This document shows positions 41,633 to 52,340 of a stretch of DNA of 64,000 nt, one piece after another; position 1 is the stretch's first letter; every line of letters begins with the position of its first letter. A program made the translations under genes and the position numbers. Source of the stretch: Semisulcospira habei (Eukaryota > Mollusca > Gastropoda > Semisulcospiridae); NCBI GenBank assembly GCA_036245525.1, contig BTPG01000006.1, positions 88,442,139 through 88,506,138 of the forward strand. The letters run 5' to 3'. A model generated the notes under the pieces. That model made no database searches. It saw only the letters and a list, made by a program, of their open reading frames with translations, and was not told the DNA's origin.

Positions 41633-41914
41633 AGCTGGATCGTCTTAATTTTTTTCTCAGCAGAGAAGGGGTTAACCCACTGGTTCTGTGCACAGTACTG
41701 GTGACTGCATGCACAAGAGGGTTTAACACGCAGAACCCTAAGCATGTGAGTCATCCTCTGATGTTACAGTTCAGGAGACAGATCAGCCATGATTGTGTGT
41801 AACGGTGTTTTCATAATGCCACACCACAGTGATGAAAAAGCAGTGGCGACAGCAACAAAATTTTTAAAAATCTGTTCTGCATTAGGCACTGATCCAAATG
41901 AAATAAAAATGTAC
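41633..41914. other. HPS5 intron
   Basis: No frame or family repeat; the bases directly right of the hairpin (GCAGCTGGATCGTCTTAATT) belong to the family 1 flank. Confidence 0.45.
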
Positions 41915-41968
41915 CTTTCTTCTTTCTCTGTTTCATGGTGCCAGTGCTGTATGATCTCTTTAGCTCTC
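41915..41968 (-). CDS. HPS5: HPS5 micro-exon (54 bp)
   Basis: Phase 1 in, phase 1 out; acceptor CTCTTCTTGTAG, donor GTACAT. Reads ELKRSYSTGTMKQRKKK, strongly basic. Frame and both splice phases fit its neighbours exactly. It makes a basic patch between two acidic linker exons, a possible nuclear-signal-like or binding segment; being 54 bases it could be alternatively used without a frame change. Confidence 0.72.
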
Positions 41969-42039
41969 CTACAAGAAGAGAGAAAAACCAAAAAGGTTTA
42001 GACGGTCCAAAGGAACTTGCCCTCTCACCCTTCACAGCT

Positions 42040-42150
42040 GCAGACGCAGACTGATCAACCATGACAGTTCAGGGGTTATGCCAGATTAGCCGTGCATCTT
42101 TCTACGTGCAGAGCTTAACTGGCACTATGTCTGAACCCATCAACGGTCAT
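42040..42150. repeat. Degenerate family 2-like palindrome
   Basis: GATCAACCATGACAGTTCAGGGGTTATGCCAGATTAGC on the left and a GGCACTATGTCTGAACCCAT on the right, both much changed. Confidence 0.5.
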
Positions 42151-42305
42151 GGCCGATTCCACACTGCTTGTCTTCCTCGATTAGCAGCTAGCGAATCAAG
42201 GGAGACAACCACCATCACCAACAGCTGCTACACAGTTTACAGATGCTTCCTCAGTTGTGAAAGTCTTCATAAGGAGTAAATGAATAGGAATTAGTATGAA
42301 ATCAG

Positions 42306-42377
42306 AATAACTCATTCGCGGCCAGCCACATCCGGATTATGCTGTGCATCCGGATGTGGCTGGCCGTGAATGAGTTA
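42306..42377. repeat. Perfect palindrome (family 5)
   Basis: TAACTCATTCGCGGCCAGCC ... GGCTGGCCGTGAATGAGTTA, centre CACATCCGGAT-TATGCTGTGC-ATCCGGATGTG. One mismatch over 31-base arms; unrelated in sequence to the other families except for the AACTCATT/AATGAGTT ends. Confidence 0.85.
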
Positions 42378-42550
42378 AAAACAGTAGGCTGTGCTTTTTG
42401 TTATTTTTTATTATTATTTTTTTTTATAGTAAAAAAAGGACATCTACACAGTAATAAAGGGACTGTTTTGCTGGATTGCCATATCATGGTAGAAGTGTCC
42501 TGGCTACAGTCAAACTGTTAACATTGTGGATGTAAAAGCGCCAAATAACT

Positions 42551-42611
42551 GAGGCATAGATTCTCATCATCCCTTGCAGCCGCTGGGGCTCAAGAGAATA
42601 TACCCCTCTTG
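42551..42611. repeat. Hairpin palindrome, family 1 (copy 12, degenerate)
   Basis: GAGGCATAGATTCTCATCAT and CAAGAGAATATACCCCTCTT; about eight mismatches, the oldest-looking copy. Confidence 0.7.
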
Positions 42612-42823
42612 TGGATGGAGTGGACAGGAAGAATCCACTGAATGCTTGAAGTCTGTGCAATGTTTGACCTACTTCTGATTGAGGGATAACCTCTATTGCA
42701 CTATGAAAGAAAGACTTAACCCCTTCTCTGCCAGTGGATGCAAAATTACATCTTTGAAAGCAGGGCACATTCAACACTGAATAATCCCATTAATCTAAAG
42801 AACACGGATATGAATAGGGTCAG

Positions 42824-42887
42824 CAAGAGGCAGGGAACCTCATGAGCCCCTGCATCGGTGGGGGCTCATGAGGTTCTCTGCCTCTTG
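42824..42887. repeat. Hairpin palindrome, family 1 (copy 13)
   Basis: CAAGAGGCAGGGAACCTCAT and ATGAGGTTCTCTGCCTCTTG around GAGCCCCTGCATCGGTGGGG. Sixty-six bases beyond an HPS5 donor. Confidence 0.85.
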
Positions 42888-42953
42888 CAGTTGGGCAGTC
42901 TTTGCACTTTTCTGGCATGATGGGGTTAATGAAACCAGAAGATGACTACCTAC

Positions 42954-43040
42954 CGGAAGAGGTCCCAGCCACAGGAATATCCACAATGTTCACGTGCCTC
43001 TTCTTCTTTGTCAATCGCATGACCAGGCCGACGTCAGATC
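42954..43040 (-). CDS. HPS5: HPS5 exon, VGLVMRLTKKKR segment
   Basis: Phase 1 in, phase 1 out; acceptor CATGTGTTTAG, donor GTAGGT. Reads SDVGLVMRLTKKKRHVNIVD then IPVAGTSS. Lies in the linker; no clear human counterpart. Length 87 bases, frame neutral. Confidence 0.72.
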
Positions 43041-43388
43041 CTAAACACATGCAGATGCAGGTCAGCCTCGGTCTTGCATGTGAAAGAATATCGCAAAATC
43101 AGAGGCAATGCAGGCTGATCTTTAGCTTTCAAATGAATACCAGTGTGCAAAAAGTCTTTGGGTTGATGTCAGCCTTAGCTGGCCTGCACACAGTTGTGTA
43201 CAGGTCAACTATGGCTGAAGTCGACCCAAGGACATTTAGTTTAATGGGTGGGGTTTTTTGGTCAAAAGCCTACTATATACTCAGAAACATGTTAACTTGA
43301 ACAAGTTCAAGAAGGAACCAGAAAGAAAGTTCAGAAACATTTTAACTTGAACCAGGTATCACAACAATGTGAAGCTGGTCTGTATTAC
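43041..43388. other. HPS5 intron
   Basis: Contains a short direct repeat (TCAGAAACATGTTAACTTGA at 43,280 and TCAGAAACATTTTAACTTGA at 43,331); otherwise unremarkable. Confidence 0.45.
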
Positions 43389-43575
43389 AGTAGAACCTGT
43401 TCTGAGCAACCACTTTTATTTGCAAGGAAAAGGTGGTCTTAAAAGACAGGTGCTCTCTCAGAAGAAGTCTCGAAGGGCTGTCATTAAATACCATCTTTTA
43501 GGTTTAATGAAAATCCTAACAAAAATGACACTAGTCTTGAATGGCAGGGGATCTCTCATACAGGCCGTCACTCAA
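43389..43575. repeat. Palindromic element, family 4 (degenerate)
   Basis: AGAACCTGTTCTGAGCAACC, AGACAGGTGCTCTCTCAG and GGGCTGTCATTAAATACCATC recall the copies at 14,374 and 18,544; right half eroded. Confidence 0.55.
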
Positions 43576-43732
43576 AGTCAAAACAGGTTCCCTTGTATCA
43601 AGCACACCACTTGAATTGAATAGCATGGTGCATATGGGAAGGAAGCAGAGAACTTTAATACACCAAAATTGTAGATTTTTTAAGGGGTTTTCTTGTCAAT
43701 ATGTGCACATGGTTTTTGATGTCTGAATGCAC

Positions 43733-43919
43733 CCTGACACCCTACAGCAGGAGAAGGATTGACCATGATAATTCACGGTTAGCTTGGCGCCTGAAGGCGC
43801 CAAGCTAATCAGGCACTTCCCTTGAATTGTCATGGTCAATCCATCTCCTGCAACTGGTACAGTCATTAAGTGACACCTCCAACATTTTGGAAATGCAGCC
43901 TTGGGGCTTAATGGGTTAA
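43733..43919. repeat. Palindromic TTAA element, family 2
   Basis: Inner arms shortened on the left (CATGATAATTCACGGTTAGC lacks the GGTAGTGCCAGA piece); right end TTGGGGCTTAATGGGTTAA. Confidence 0.8.
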
Positions 43920-44031
43920 CAGTGCCCCTCACAATGGTTGTCTCCCTCAATTTATAACCGCTGAAGCGGTAGCGAATCCAGGGAGACAACCAGTGTGCAG
44001 TTTGATGCAAGAGGCAACCAGTTTGACTGAC

Positions 44032-44784
44032 CTGTGCTATCCTTCCTTGTACCCCCAGAAGTGCTTTTCCCTGTCTCAGCAGTAACACTCTGTCTCCCTT
44101 CATCTGTCGCCTCCATCCTGGCCTCGTCCTTCAAGTCCTCATCCATCAACTGGGGCATGGAGCTGGATCTTTGTAGTACGTCTTCCTTTCCTGTCAATTT
44201 TGCTTCAGCAGTATCTGTGCTTGGTAAACATGTTATACCAGAAACTCTATCTACTGTCAAAGTACATTCACCAGAATTTGCATCTACTTCGGAAGATATG
44301 CTGTGGTTCGGCAAAGGCGGCACATCTTCACTGCCTACAGTTTGTCTGGATCCATCAAGTTCGTCAGTCATATTCTCATCACTGCTGTCCTCATTGCGTT
44401 TATTCTCAAGATGTGTACTATCTGGCATGCCTTCCATTGTGAGGTTGGCACCTATGACCTCTGCCATGTCATTTTCATTCTCATCTTTGGATACTTCTCT
44501 GGTAGACTCTCCAGCACTCCCGCTGAAACTGTCCCCAGATAATCGAGTACTGCTCACTATATCTTCAAGTCTATGCGCTTGTTCACCAAAATCGCCTACC
44601 GCTACATCCAGATTTCTCTTTGCATCATCTGTCAGCTGAATAGAATTGGAGGTACTGTGTGATGTTGATGCCTCACCTGGTTGCTCCATGCTTCCATGGG
44701 ACTGAGTACGACTTGGGGACGGCGTACGAGAATCTTGCTGGAGGTCTGCTGATGACATTTTGCTGGTCCTTGTTTCCAACACAC
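44032..44784 (-). CDS. HPS5: HPS5 acidic linker exon (251 codons)
   Basis: Phase 1 in, phase 1 out; acceptor GTCATCTTTGCAG, donor GTCAGT. Reads VLETRTSKMSSADLQQDSRT and continues through SSTRLSGDSFSGSAGESTRE and DVLQRSSSMPQLMDEDLKDE to GGTRKDST. Very rich in Ser, Thr, Glu and Asp; repeated RxxS sites (QRSSSMP) look like phosphorylation targets. No human counterpart. Confidence 0.8.
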
Positions 44785-44844
44785 CTGCAAAGATGACACA
44801 AAGAAATAAAACCAACAGATTCTTTTCTATTAATTCTTCTAGCA

Positions 44845-45044
44845 CTGTGGTCCCCATTTCACAAATTTTGGAGGCGTTGCCTAACGAATATGTATCAGTT
44901 GCAGGAGATGGCTTGACCATGATAATTCAAGGGTAGTGCCAGATGAGCTTGATGGCTCAAGGCGCCAAGCTCATCTGGCACTAACCTTGAATTATCATGG
45001 CCAAGCCATATCCTGCAGTAGGGATCCGGGGCTAAAAGGGTTAA
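44845..45044. repeat. Palindromic TTAA element, family 2
   Basis: Right end CCGGGGCTAAAAGGGTTAA; left outer end eroded. Arms GATAATTCAAGGGTAGTGCC and complement, centre TTGATGGCTCAAGGCGCCAA no longer symmetrical. Confidence 0.82.
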
Positions 45045-45144
45045 ACCAGGGGAAAACATTACTACTCTTGCAACAAACTTTGTTGACTATTAAAAAAAAC
45101 TGTAAACATGTAGCAAATTCCATGGCCCAATCTGTCAGACATAC

Positions 45145-45370
45145 CATTTTTAGCCAAAGCTGATGGTTCAACAAGTTTGAAAGGCAAAGAAGGTGATGTC
45201 CGTCGACTCCTGGAGAGGTTTTCAAAGTCAAACACTGATCCGCTTCCGTCATTCACCACAACGATCCCTGAGGTCTGTGCCGAGTGCTGCGGGAAAATGC
45301 TGCGGTCGTCTGCATCTTCCATGGAGTCGACTGAATCCAGGGAGCCCTCGCTGATGTCCTCCAGCAAGGC
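45145..45370 (-). CDS. HPS5: HPS5 exon, LLEDISEGSLDSVDS segment
   Basis: Phase 0 in, phase 1 out; acceptor TTTCCTCTCAG, donor GTATGT. Reads ALLEDISEGSLDSVDSMEDA, then VVVNDGSGSVFDFENLSRSR and LPFKLVEPSALAKN. First exon of the acidic linker. Confidence 0.82.
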
Positions 45371-45518
45371 CTGAGAGGAAAGAAAAACTGGTTTAGTTTT
45401 CATACTCAACATGCTGGATCTAAATAAAAGGTGGTAGCATTGTCTGTTTTCCATAGGTATCAACAAACCCCTCTATCAAGAATATCACAGCATTTACATG
45501 AACTGAACAACTTCTTAC

Positions 45519-45787
45519 CTGCACTTTCTCAGCCACATCAAAATGGGACTCCGCTTTCAAGAAATCCAGCAGCAGAGCCACCAGATCTCTCTTGACTCGT
45601 TTCATGATTGTCGGCCGCAGAGAAAAGTGTTCCATGTACAGCAACAGTTTTGCGGCCAGCAGGCACCTCTGTCGAGTGACAAGAGAGGAGCACAGCTGGA
45701 ACAGGGGAAGAAAGACCAGGCGTCGGACGACATGCGAGTCAAGGAGGACATAGACTTCGTTTTTCAGTAGGCAGACATCTTTGATAC
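45519..45787 (-). CDS. HPS5: HPS5 exon, post-propeller helical segment
   Basis: Phase 1 in, phase 0 out; acceptor ACTCATCAACAG, donor GTAAGA. Reads IKDVCLLKNEVYVLLDSHVV and CLLAAKLLLYMEHFSLRPTI then LVALLLDFLKAESHFDVAEK. The first part equals vertebrate IQDVAVCRNELFCLHLNGKV and the second lies where LWNLAARTCCLFQNSVIASR is in human HPS5. Confidence 0.9.
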
Positions 45788-45902
45788 CTGTTGATGAGTT
45801 TGAAAGAAAAAGTGAATAGCAGCAGTCCTGCAAAAACACAAAATGCATGGGCGACACCGTGAAGAATTGAAAAGACTGAAAATGGTCAATCTGCAGGGCC
45901 AG

Positions 45903-46043
45903 CAAGAGACATATATTCTCATAAGCCCCTGCAGACACAGGGGCTCATGAGAGTTTATGCCTCTTGCAGATGGAACAGATGGCTGAAGGGATGTTCTGTC
46001 TGAAACAAAAAGCTGAAATTCAGCTTTCTAGGATTTTGAAAAA
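45903..46043. repeat. Family 1 hairpin (copy 14) with flank cut by DIRS element C
   Basis: Palindrome 45,903-45,965, then the flank GAACAGATGGCTGAAGGGAT to CTAGGATTTTGAAA, which resumes at 52,092 with GCTGAATCAGTCTCC. Confidence 0.85.
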
Positions 46044-46510
46044 TGAATTTTTCTCTAAAATGTATTTAAAAAAAAACAAACTTACCGATGGCATTACTAA
46101 CAGGAAGGTACACCTAGCTACCGATTTCAGCCTAAGTCCCCGTTGTGTATAGCAACACAACCGGGGAGGCGACTCTAGGGAATCGTCATTTAAGAACTCC
46201 CTGAGTGGCCTCCCCTCCCTTTCCATGAGGACACGTGGGCTGACACGCCAGTCATATGCTAAGCGAATGTAGCTGGCGGCAAGCGGGGCAGGTGGGAGGG
46301 CCCTATGAGTAATGCCATCGTTAAGTATTTTTCGAAAAAAATACCTTTAGAGAAAAAGTCATTTGTTTCCTCCAAAAACATTACCGATGGCATTACTAAT
46401 AGGAAGAATAACGAAAAGGAGGAGGGTGCCGCCCACCAAACCCCGCCATGGTAACATGCTTAGCGGGGTGCCCTGGGCGCGAACTCCTGACGATTTCAAC
46501 TAAGCGTTAC

Positions 46511-47527
46511 CTAGGGCGCCAGGAGGGAGTGCTGCGCCGCCGAGACATCACCGACGAGGGTCAGGTTCTCCCGCTGGCCCGAGAGGTCCCGGAGGTAGAA
46601 GCGGGCGAAGGTGGAACTTGTTCGCCACCTGACGGCCGCCACAATGTCCCGCACTGCACAGTTGCGGTCAAAGGCGACGCTTGCGGAGACCGCTCTGACC
46701 TCATGCGCTTGAATCCGCAGTCTCTGTGCCCCTGATGGGGAGAGTTCCTCATAAGTGGAGCGGATGACCCCGCACAGCCACGAGGCTAATATTGTCTGCA
46801 CCGAGATATCGACCTTACCGCATCTCAGGGGCAGGAAGAGGCGCTTCTGTCCCCGTCGGAAGGGCCGCGATCTGAGCAGGTAAATCCACAAGGCCCGTAC
46901 CGGGTCCTGCGGGTGGGACTCCGGGAATTGGTCAAACCCCATAAGCGGGCAGAGAGTCATGACCTGCGCTCTGACCGAGGGAAGCCTAGTCTTGGTGAAA
47001 AAGGATGGGTTCGTCATGAGCTGGACGGAGCCATCCACCCAAAACTGGAGGCAAGCTGGGTCCACCGACAGCGCATGCAGCTCGCTGACTCTGGCAGCCG
47101 AGGCAAGGGTGAGTAGGAAGCAGGTCTTCCTGGTGATGTCGGCCATAGTGGCTAAGGGCACAGGTTTGAATCGGTCCGAGTTAAGCCACATGAGGACCCA
47201 AGCCAGATCCCAGCGCGGGAGCAGCGATCGCTGAACCGGGCGCTGCAGCTCGAAGTGGGCGAGGAGGTCGGCGAGGTCTTTGCACACGCCAGGATCAGCC
47301 CGGCCCAGATGGCGGTAGGTATCTGTGACCATAGAGAGATACCCCCGGATGGTGATAGGGGCCAAATTCTGCTCTCCAAAAAGACACAGAAAGAACTCGG
47401 CCAACTGGGGCGTGGTCAGAGCTGTGGGAGACAGGCGTCTGGGGAAACACCAGGACTGCAGGACCCTCCACTTGCCCTCGTACACCTGTCGGGTGGATGC
47501 CCTGCGAGAAGTAGCGATCGCCTCCAC
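46511..47527 (-). CDS. DIRS tyrosine recombinase, open frame of 338 codons
   Basis: The only uninterrupted recombinase in the window. The N-terminal core-binding domain (residues about 10-95) includes STRQVYEGKWRVLQSWC and NLAPITIRGYLSMVTDTYRH. The catalytic domain holds the first Arg in LASAARVSELHALSVDP (about 140), the His-x-x-Arg box in QAHEVRAVSASVAF (about 285) and the Tyr in ARFYLRDLSGQR (about 320). It would integrate the circular DNA copy at a site with little sequence need. The start used is the first Met; a few residues upstream (FASRGFSRAAV) are also homologous to the other copies, so the native frame may have started earlier or come from a fused frame. Confidence 0.9.
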   Translation of the reverse strand: MEAIATSRRASTRQVYEGKWRVLQSWCFPRRLSPTALTTPQLAEFFLCLFGEQNLAPITIRGYLSMVTDTYRHLGRADPGVCKDLADLLAHFELQRPVQRSLLPRWDLAWVLMWLNSDRFKPVPLATMADITRKTCFLLTLASAARVSELHALSVDPACLQFWVDGSVQLMTNPSFFTKTRLPSVRAQVMTLCPLMGFDQFPESHPQDPVRALWIYLLRSRPFRRGQKRLFLPLRCGKVDISVQTILASWLCGVIRSTYEELSPSGAQRLRIQAHEVRAVSASVAFDRNCAVRDIVAAVRWRTSSTFARFYLRDLSGQRENLTLVGDVSAAQHSLLAP

Positions 47528-47816
47528 TGCTGCACGCGAGAAGCCTCTTGTGTAAGTGGAGTCTCTCTGGACACGGGTGGAAGAGGGCCTGCCGTGGTTG
47601 CTTCATCATCACGCGCATTGTGGGTAACAGCAGGGGAGTGTCCGTGGCGAGGCTCACCAGGTCAGTCGTCCAGCTGCATGCCCAGCTGAAGGGAGCCACT
47701 AGGAAGAGGACCGTGTTGGAGCCCCTGAGCTTCAGCAACACCTTGGGGACAAGCAGGGCCGAGGGACATGTGTAGGCCACCAGGCCGTCCCAAGAGATCG
47801 ACAGGGCATCCACTGC

Positions 47817-49210
47817 TCAGGCGAGAGGGTGTGGGATGGGCGAGACAAAGAGGGGCAGCTGCGTGTTCCACCGCGTCGCAAGAAGGTCGACCAATGGCAT
47901 TTCCCAGCGCGCGCCGATCATCCAGAAGATATCCGGCTTGAGGGTCCACTCAGTATGAAGCAGCTGGCCCCGGTGAGAGAGGGAGTCTGTGAGGACGTTC
48001 AGGTGGCCCGGGATGTGCCGCGCCCGGAGAGAGATGTCGCGATCCCAGCACCAGAGGAATAACTGGTAGAGGGGCATACAGAGGGAAGGCGAGCGGGTGC
48101 CCCCTTGCCTCTGAATGTACAATATGATGGTCGAGTTGTCTGACAGAATCAAGATCTTGTGGTGACGGAGGCGCGACTCCCAATGCGTCAGAGCCAGGCA
48201 AACGGCCTTCATCTCCAGCCAGTTGCTGTGTCTGTCCTGGAAGGATGGTGGCCACCGGCCTGAGACCTCGTCGAAGTCCAGGAGGAGGTGGGCTCCCCAG
48301 CCGGACTGGCTCGCGACCGTGCAGAGTGAGAGCCGAGGAGGGGGGGGGGGGATGAGAGGGGCACCCCTGACGCGCGCCAGGTCGGGTCCATCTACCGCTG
48401 GAGGTGGGTTCGGATCAAGGGGGACACCAGGACTGGGGCCGTGAGGTCGCCTGAGGCCAGTCGCCAATGGAGCAGATGTAGCTGGTGAGGCCATGCATAG
48501 AGCCAGCCAAGGGGCCGGAGGTCGGCCACTGCACTGATGAGGCCCAGCAACTGAAGCTAAGTCTGGGCTGGGCACGCCTCCACGAGTGACAATTGGTAAG
48601 CCGCCGCAGCAAGCTTCCGCACGCGAGCGTCCATTAGCCTGACTCTGTTGCGGTCGGTCAGAAACTCCATTCCCAGGTGGAGAAGGTATGGGAGGGGGTG
48701 AGATCCGACTTTCCGTGATTGACCACAAACCAGCCACTGAAAAAGGGCCTGGAGAGCGTCCCTGTCCGCCTCCAGCGACGGGGAGTCCTGGTTCCGGAGC
48801 AGGAGGTCGTCTAGGTATTGGAGGTAGGGCTGGACGATGACTGCTGGGCCCGGGCTACCACCGTGTCCATAATCCGAGTGAAAACCCACGGGCTGATGTT
48901 GAGGCCGAAGGGGAGGGCGCAGAACTGGTATATGACTCTGCAAAAGGCGAAGCGCAGAAAGCGCCGAGAAGCTGTGTGTATGGGGACATGGAAGTAGGCA
49001 TCGGAAAGGTCGAGACTGACCGTCCATGGGGCGCACCGCCAACCTCACAGCCCGCAGTGTCCCCATGCAAAACGAGGGGGCCGAAATGAACATGTTTAGG
49101 GCTGACAGGTCGATGACAGGACACCACCGGCCGCCTGGCTTGGGGACCAGGAAGAGGCGGTTGTAGAAGGCCGGTGTGTCAGGACGAGCGACCACCTAAG
49201 TTGCCGCCTT
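47817..49210 (-). pseudogene. DIRS reverse transcriptase and RNase H, frameshifted (element C)
   Basis: Reverse transcriptase begins FYNRLFLVPKPGGRWCPVID (49,160-49,080) and has the YxDD box in YLQYLDDLLLRNQD (about 48,810), but the part between, with the first catalytic Asp, is in another frame. RNase H lies at 47,817-48,420 in a third frame: NWLEMKAVCLALTHWESRL with the catalytic Glu and ILILSDNSTIILYIQRQGGT with the second Asp. The first Asp is Val here (CTVASQSGWGAHL against VDASRSGWGAHL in A), so the nuclease would be inactive. Confidence 0.85.
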
Positions 49211-49794
49211 CTGAAGTAGGGAAGCAATCTCCTGTCGAAGCGCCACCGCCTTGCCAGGGTCGGAAGGGACCCGAGTCCACACCAGAGAGTGTCGGAGTGT
49301 CGGAGGCTGGCAAAAGAAAATAACCAGTCCGTCTGAGATGGTGGAAAGCACCCACGGGTCATCTGGAAGCAGCGACCGCCACTCATCACTGCGAAGGGCT
49401 AGCCTCCCGCCGACCATTGGCGGGGGAGGCAGTCACTGGGCCCGCCCCCGCCCGAACCTCCTGGAGGCGCGGGGGAAGGAGGGGTCAGAGGAGGGGGCAG
49501 CACGAGCACGGCCGGAGAAAACAGGTCAACCTGCTCTAGAGGCTAATATGGCGGAGGGTAGAGGGGTGGGTCTGAGGCTCCGCAGGGGATGACCCACGGC
49601 TTTGCGGGAGGAAGGAAAGCGGGAGGAGTCTGCGGAGGGGCCGCGCAGCCAAAGGTCCTTGGCTGCCTCCCTCACGGACTGCCAAGTAGAGCTAAAAAGG
49701 AGGGACCCGCCGAGGGGAGCCTGTCGGAGCTGGGCTTTCACCATCACGGAATGCCGACACATCTCTGTAGGACGCCGTCTCGCCGCATAAGGTC

Positions 49795-51590
49795 TCAGTT
49801 GGCCGCCGCCGCCAACACATTGGTCGAGGCGTGGTACACCGCCCGATTAGCCATCACCGCTATGGAGTGCAAATCGCTCAAGGGGTCAGAGGCATCAGGA
49901 GACTCCCAGAAATCCTCCACCCGTCGCACAACCGCCTGGGTCGCCAACTCCAAAAACACCAAAACGGCCAGCGCATTCCGAATCAGGGTAGCCATCTTGT
50001 CAAGGCCCAGGGGAGCAGATATACCCACCGCGGCCCTACCACTGAGCTGTGTCTCTGCCGCGGGATCCACCCGAGGAAGGGGACACAGGAAGAACTGGGA
50101 GTGTCCCGCGTACCAGTGCTGCCGGAACTTGATCTCCACATCCACGAGCCAGCAGCGGTCAGAAAAGAAGCCCCTGTCTGACAAACCGCCCTGCTGCAAG
50201 TGGGCGTTAAAGGCGTCCGTGAGGTCCCGAAAGCCAGTGGGCTGAAGCAGGGACTTGCAACGTTTGGGCTGGTGCGAGGCGTCGACCGAAGCTGAAGCCT
50301 TCCGCTTAAGGGGAGGAGAAGTGGGGCAAGCTTCTGGAGGAAGGGCAGCCGAAATCAGGCGTGCCGCTTCGTCAAGGGCTCGGCAGTACTCCATGCCCGA
50401 GGCAAAGGGAGTGGTAGGGGGCGACGAGCTGAGGTGGGGGAGCTCGTGATAGGAGTGAGCGAGGGAGCTGCGGGGGAGAGAGGGCGAGTGGGGCGACTTG
50501 AGAGCGTAGACTGAGGTTCCCGCGCCAAGAGCACGGAAGCAGAGTTCTCGGGGATGCAGGCTGAGTACATCGTCATCATCCCCCCCCAAACAGACCCCCC
50601 ATGCGAGGGGGGGGGGGGGAGGCCGGGATACATGAAGGGCCAGAAGGGGACTGCGCGGACGAGACAGCCGTGAGTCGTCGAGACCGGCGAAGAGGGGAGG
50701 TGCCACGACAGGAGCTGAAGCGGCTACGGTCCGGGGAGCGAGTGTCCCTGGAGAGAGGGCTGCGGCTCGACAAGCGACGTCACCCGCCGGACCAGACTAG
50801 CGTCGGAGAACAGAGAAGGTTGTCCATGTGGGAGCTGTGCGTGACCGTCCGTCCGTGTGTGCCTGTGAGATGTGCCGAGCGAGGCTGCCGCCGGGGGGCG
50901 CTAACGCCGGACAAGGGGGGGGGGGGGGGGGGGTGGGCTCGAGTGAGCCAAGGGCCCCAGAGTCTTACTACTCGTGGGGTGCGACTCGGTAGAGGCCGCA
51001 GGTGGGACCCCATGCTGTGCCTGGGAATGCCTCTGTTGTGCAGCAGGAGTGGCCCAGGTCTCCAGGTGGCTTGATCCAGCTGGGAGGGCCAGTCTCGACC
51101 GCTGTAAGTCCCGACCCAGAACCGAGGTGGCCAATCTCCGGCGCGATGCAAGGCCCACAATATCCGATGACGCCTGTCTGCGGGCAGCCGGAAGGCACAG
51201 GAGCGGAAGTCACACTGGCAGAGGGGCGCAAGGGGTGCAGTCAGACGTGTAAGTGAGGCGCTGCCGGCTGGTCGCATTGGTAAAAATCCCATAGCCGAGA
51301 TTATTGTCGGTCCTTCCACGATGAGCACACGAGACATGTAAGGGATGAGGAGCAGCCGATCAGGGTAGACACAGAGCGTGGGTGTCGCTCAGCCACTGAC
51401 ACCCCAAGCAGGCCGGGCAGGTACTAACTGCGCACTGCAACAGAAACGGGACCCGTGAAAGGATAGGCCGCGCCTCCGTCTCATTTTTGCCTTTCATAGT
51501 TAAAAACAAAAATGTGACCTTGATCGGGCATGAACGCGGGTTACTAGCGTGCTGAGAAAGTATGCACCACTGCCCTATTGTGGCTGTATT
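49795..51590 (-). pseudogene. DIRS gag-like region (element C)
   Basis: The cysteine motif survives near 51,370-51,440 as CAVSTCPACLGCQWLSDTHA. Downstream, an open frame of 303 codons (49,795-50,706) reads ECRALDEAARLISAALPPEA-like and KRKASASVDASHQPKRCKSL, then QLSGRAAVGISAPLGLDKMA. Two G runs (50,610 and 50,917) and frameshifts separate the pieces. Confidence 0.65.
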
Positions 51591-52157
51591 TCTCATAACA
51601 ACAGGCTCGCGGCAAATTTCGAAAGCACTAAGTACAGGCGCCAGGGGCAGCCCACTCGAGTCAGGCCAGAGCCAGTCAGAACCGGCGGCTCAGGCATCAC
51701 CCAAGACCTTACTTCATGGCAGCTACATTGGGAGACCAAGGGGCTCAGCCGAGGAAGAAAAATCCCACCAGGAGCCGTCCACAGTAGAAATACACAAGAA
51801 TAATCCCAGAAGCACAAGTGAAATCCAATAAATCCTCACAAAGGCATGTGGTAAGTCTAAGCCGAAACTGGTACGTCCCTTCACTAGGAAGCTAAGCGTA
51901 TGACTGGAGTGTCAGCCCACGTGGCCGCCTGGGAAGGGAGGGGAGGCCATTCAGGGAGTTCTTAAATGACGACTCCCTAGAGTCGCCTCCCCGGTTGTGG
52001 GGCTATACACAACAGAGACTTAGGATAAAATCAGAGGCTAGGTGTACCTTCCTATTAGTAATGCCATTGGTAATGTTTTTTGAGGAAACAAAGCTGAATC
52101 AGTCTCCATGACTGAAGGCTGTCACCCATGAGAATAGAACATTTTCAGCACCTCTGC

Positions 52158-52268
52158 CTTGTGAAGGCTAAAGACAGTAAGTCCATTTTTGCGAAAAGAG
52201 AGATTTTCATTATATTAGTATTAATATTTTTTCACATAAATAGACTTACTGTCTCCAGCCTTCAAAGA
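52158..52268. repeat. Inverted repeat with AT-rich loop
   Basis: TGAAGGCTAAAGACAGTAAG and CTTACTGTCTCCAGCCTTCA are inverted across a loop of some 65 bases. Resembles family 4-type arms only in layout. Confidence 0.65.
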
Positions 52269-52340
52269 GCAAATGTTCGAACATCATTAGAAACTTTACG
52301 CCCTTCATGTAAACCAGTGGCTGCTGGCAAAAGTGGGCTT

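Larger units (their letters stand above)
46044..52092 (-). mobile_element. DIRS-like retrotransposon C, full length
   Basis: Left end 46,044-46,290 and inverted right end 51,880-52,092 match (GTACACCTAGC, CCTAAGTC, TGTGTATAGC, CGACTC(T/C)CTAG). The internal complementary region at 46,316-46,400 joins the complements of both ends. Minus-strand order is gag, reverse transcriptase/RNase H, recombinase. The recombinase is intact; the others are frameshifted. The insertion point shows no target duplication beyond a run of A, as judged from the empty copy at 18,118-18,330. Confidence 0.9.

Noticed and set aside
41764..41991. Alternative frame over the 54-base exon (RAKEIIQHWHHETEKEER)
   Set aside because: It looks protein-like, but only the other frame (ELKRSYSTGTMKQRKKK) joins in phase with the exons on both sides.
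46511..47527. Recombinase as a bacterial XerC/phage integrase or a Crypton
   Set aside because: It is paired with reverse transcriptase and RNase H on the same strand and with inverted termini plus an internal complementary region, which is the DIRS layout; Cryptons have no reverse transcriptase.
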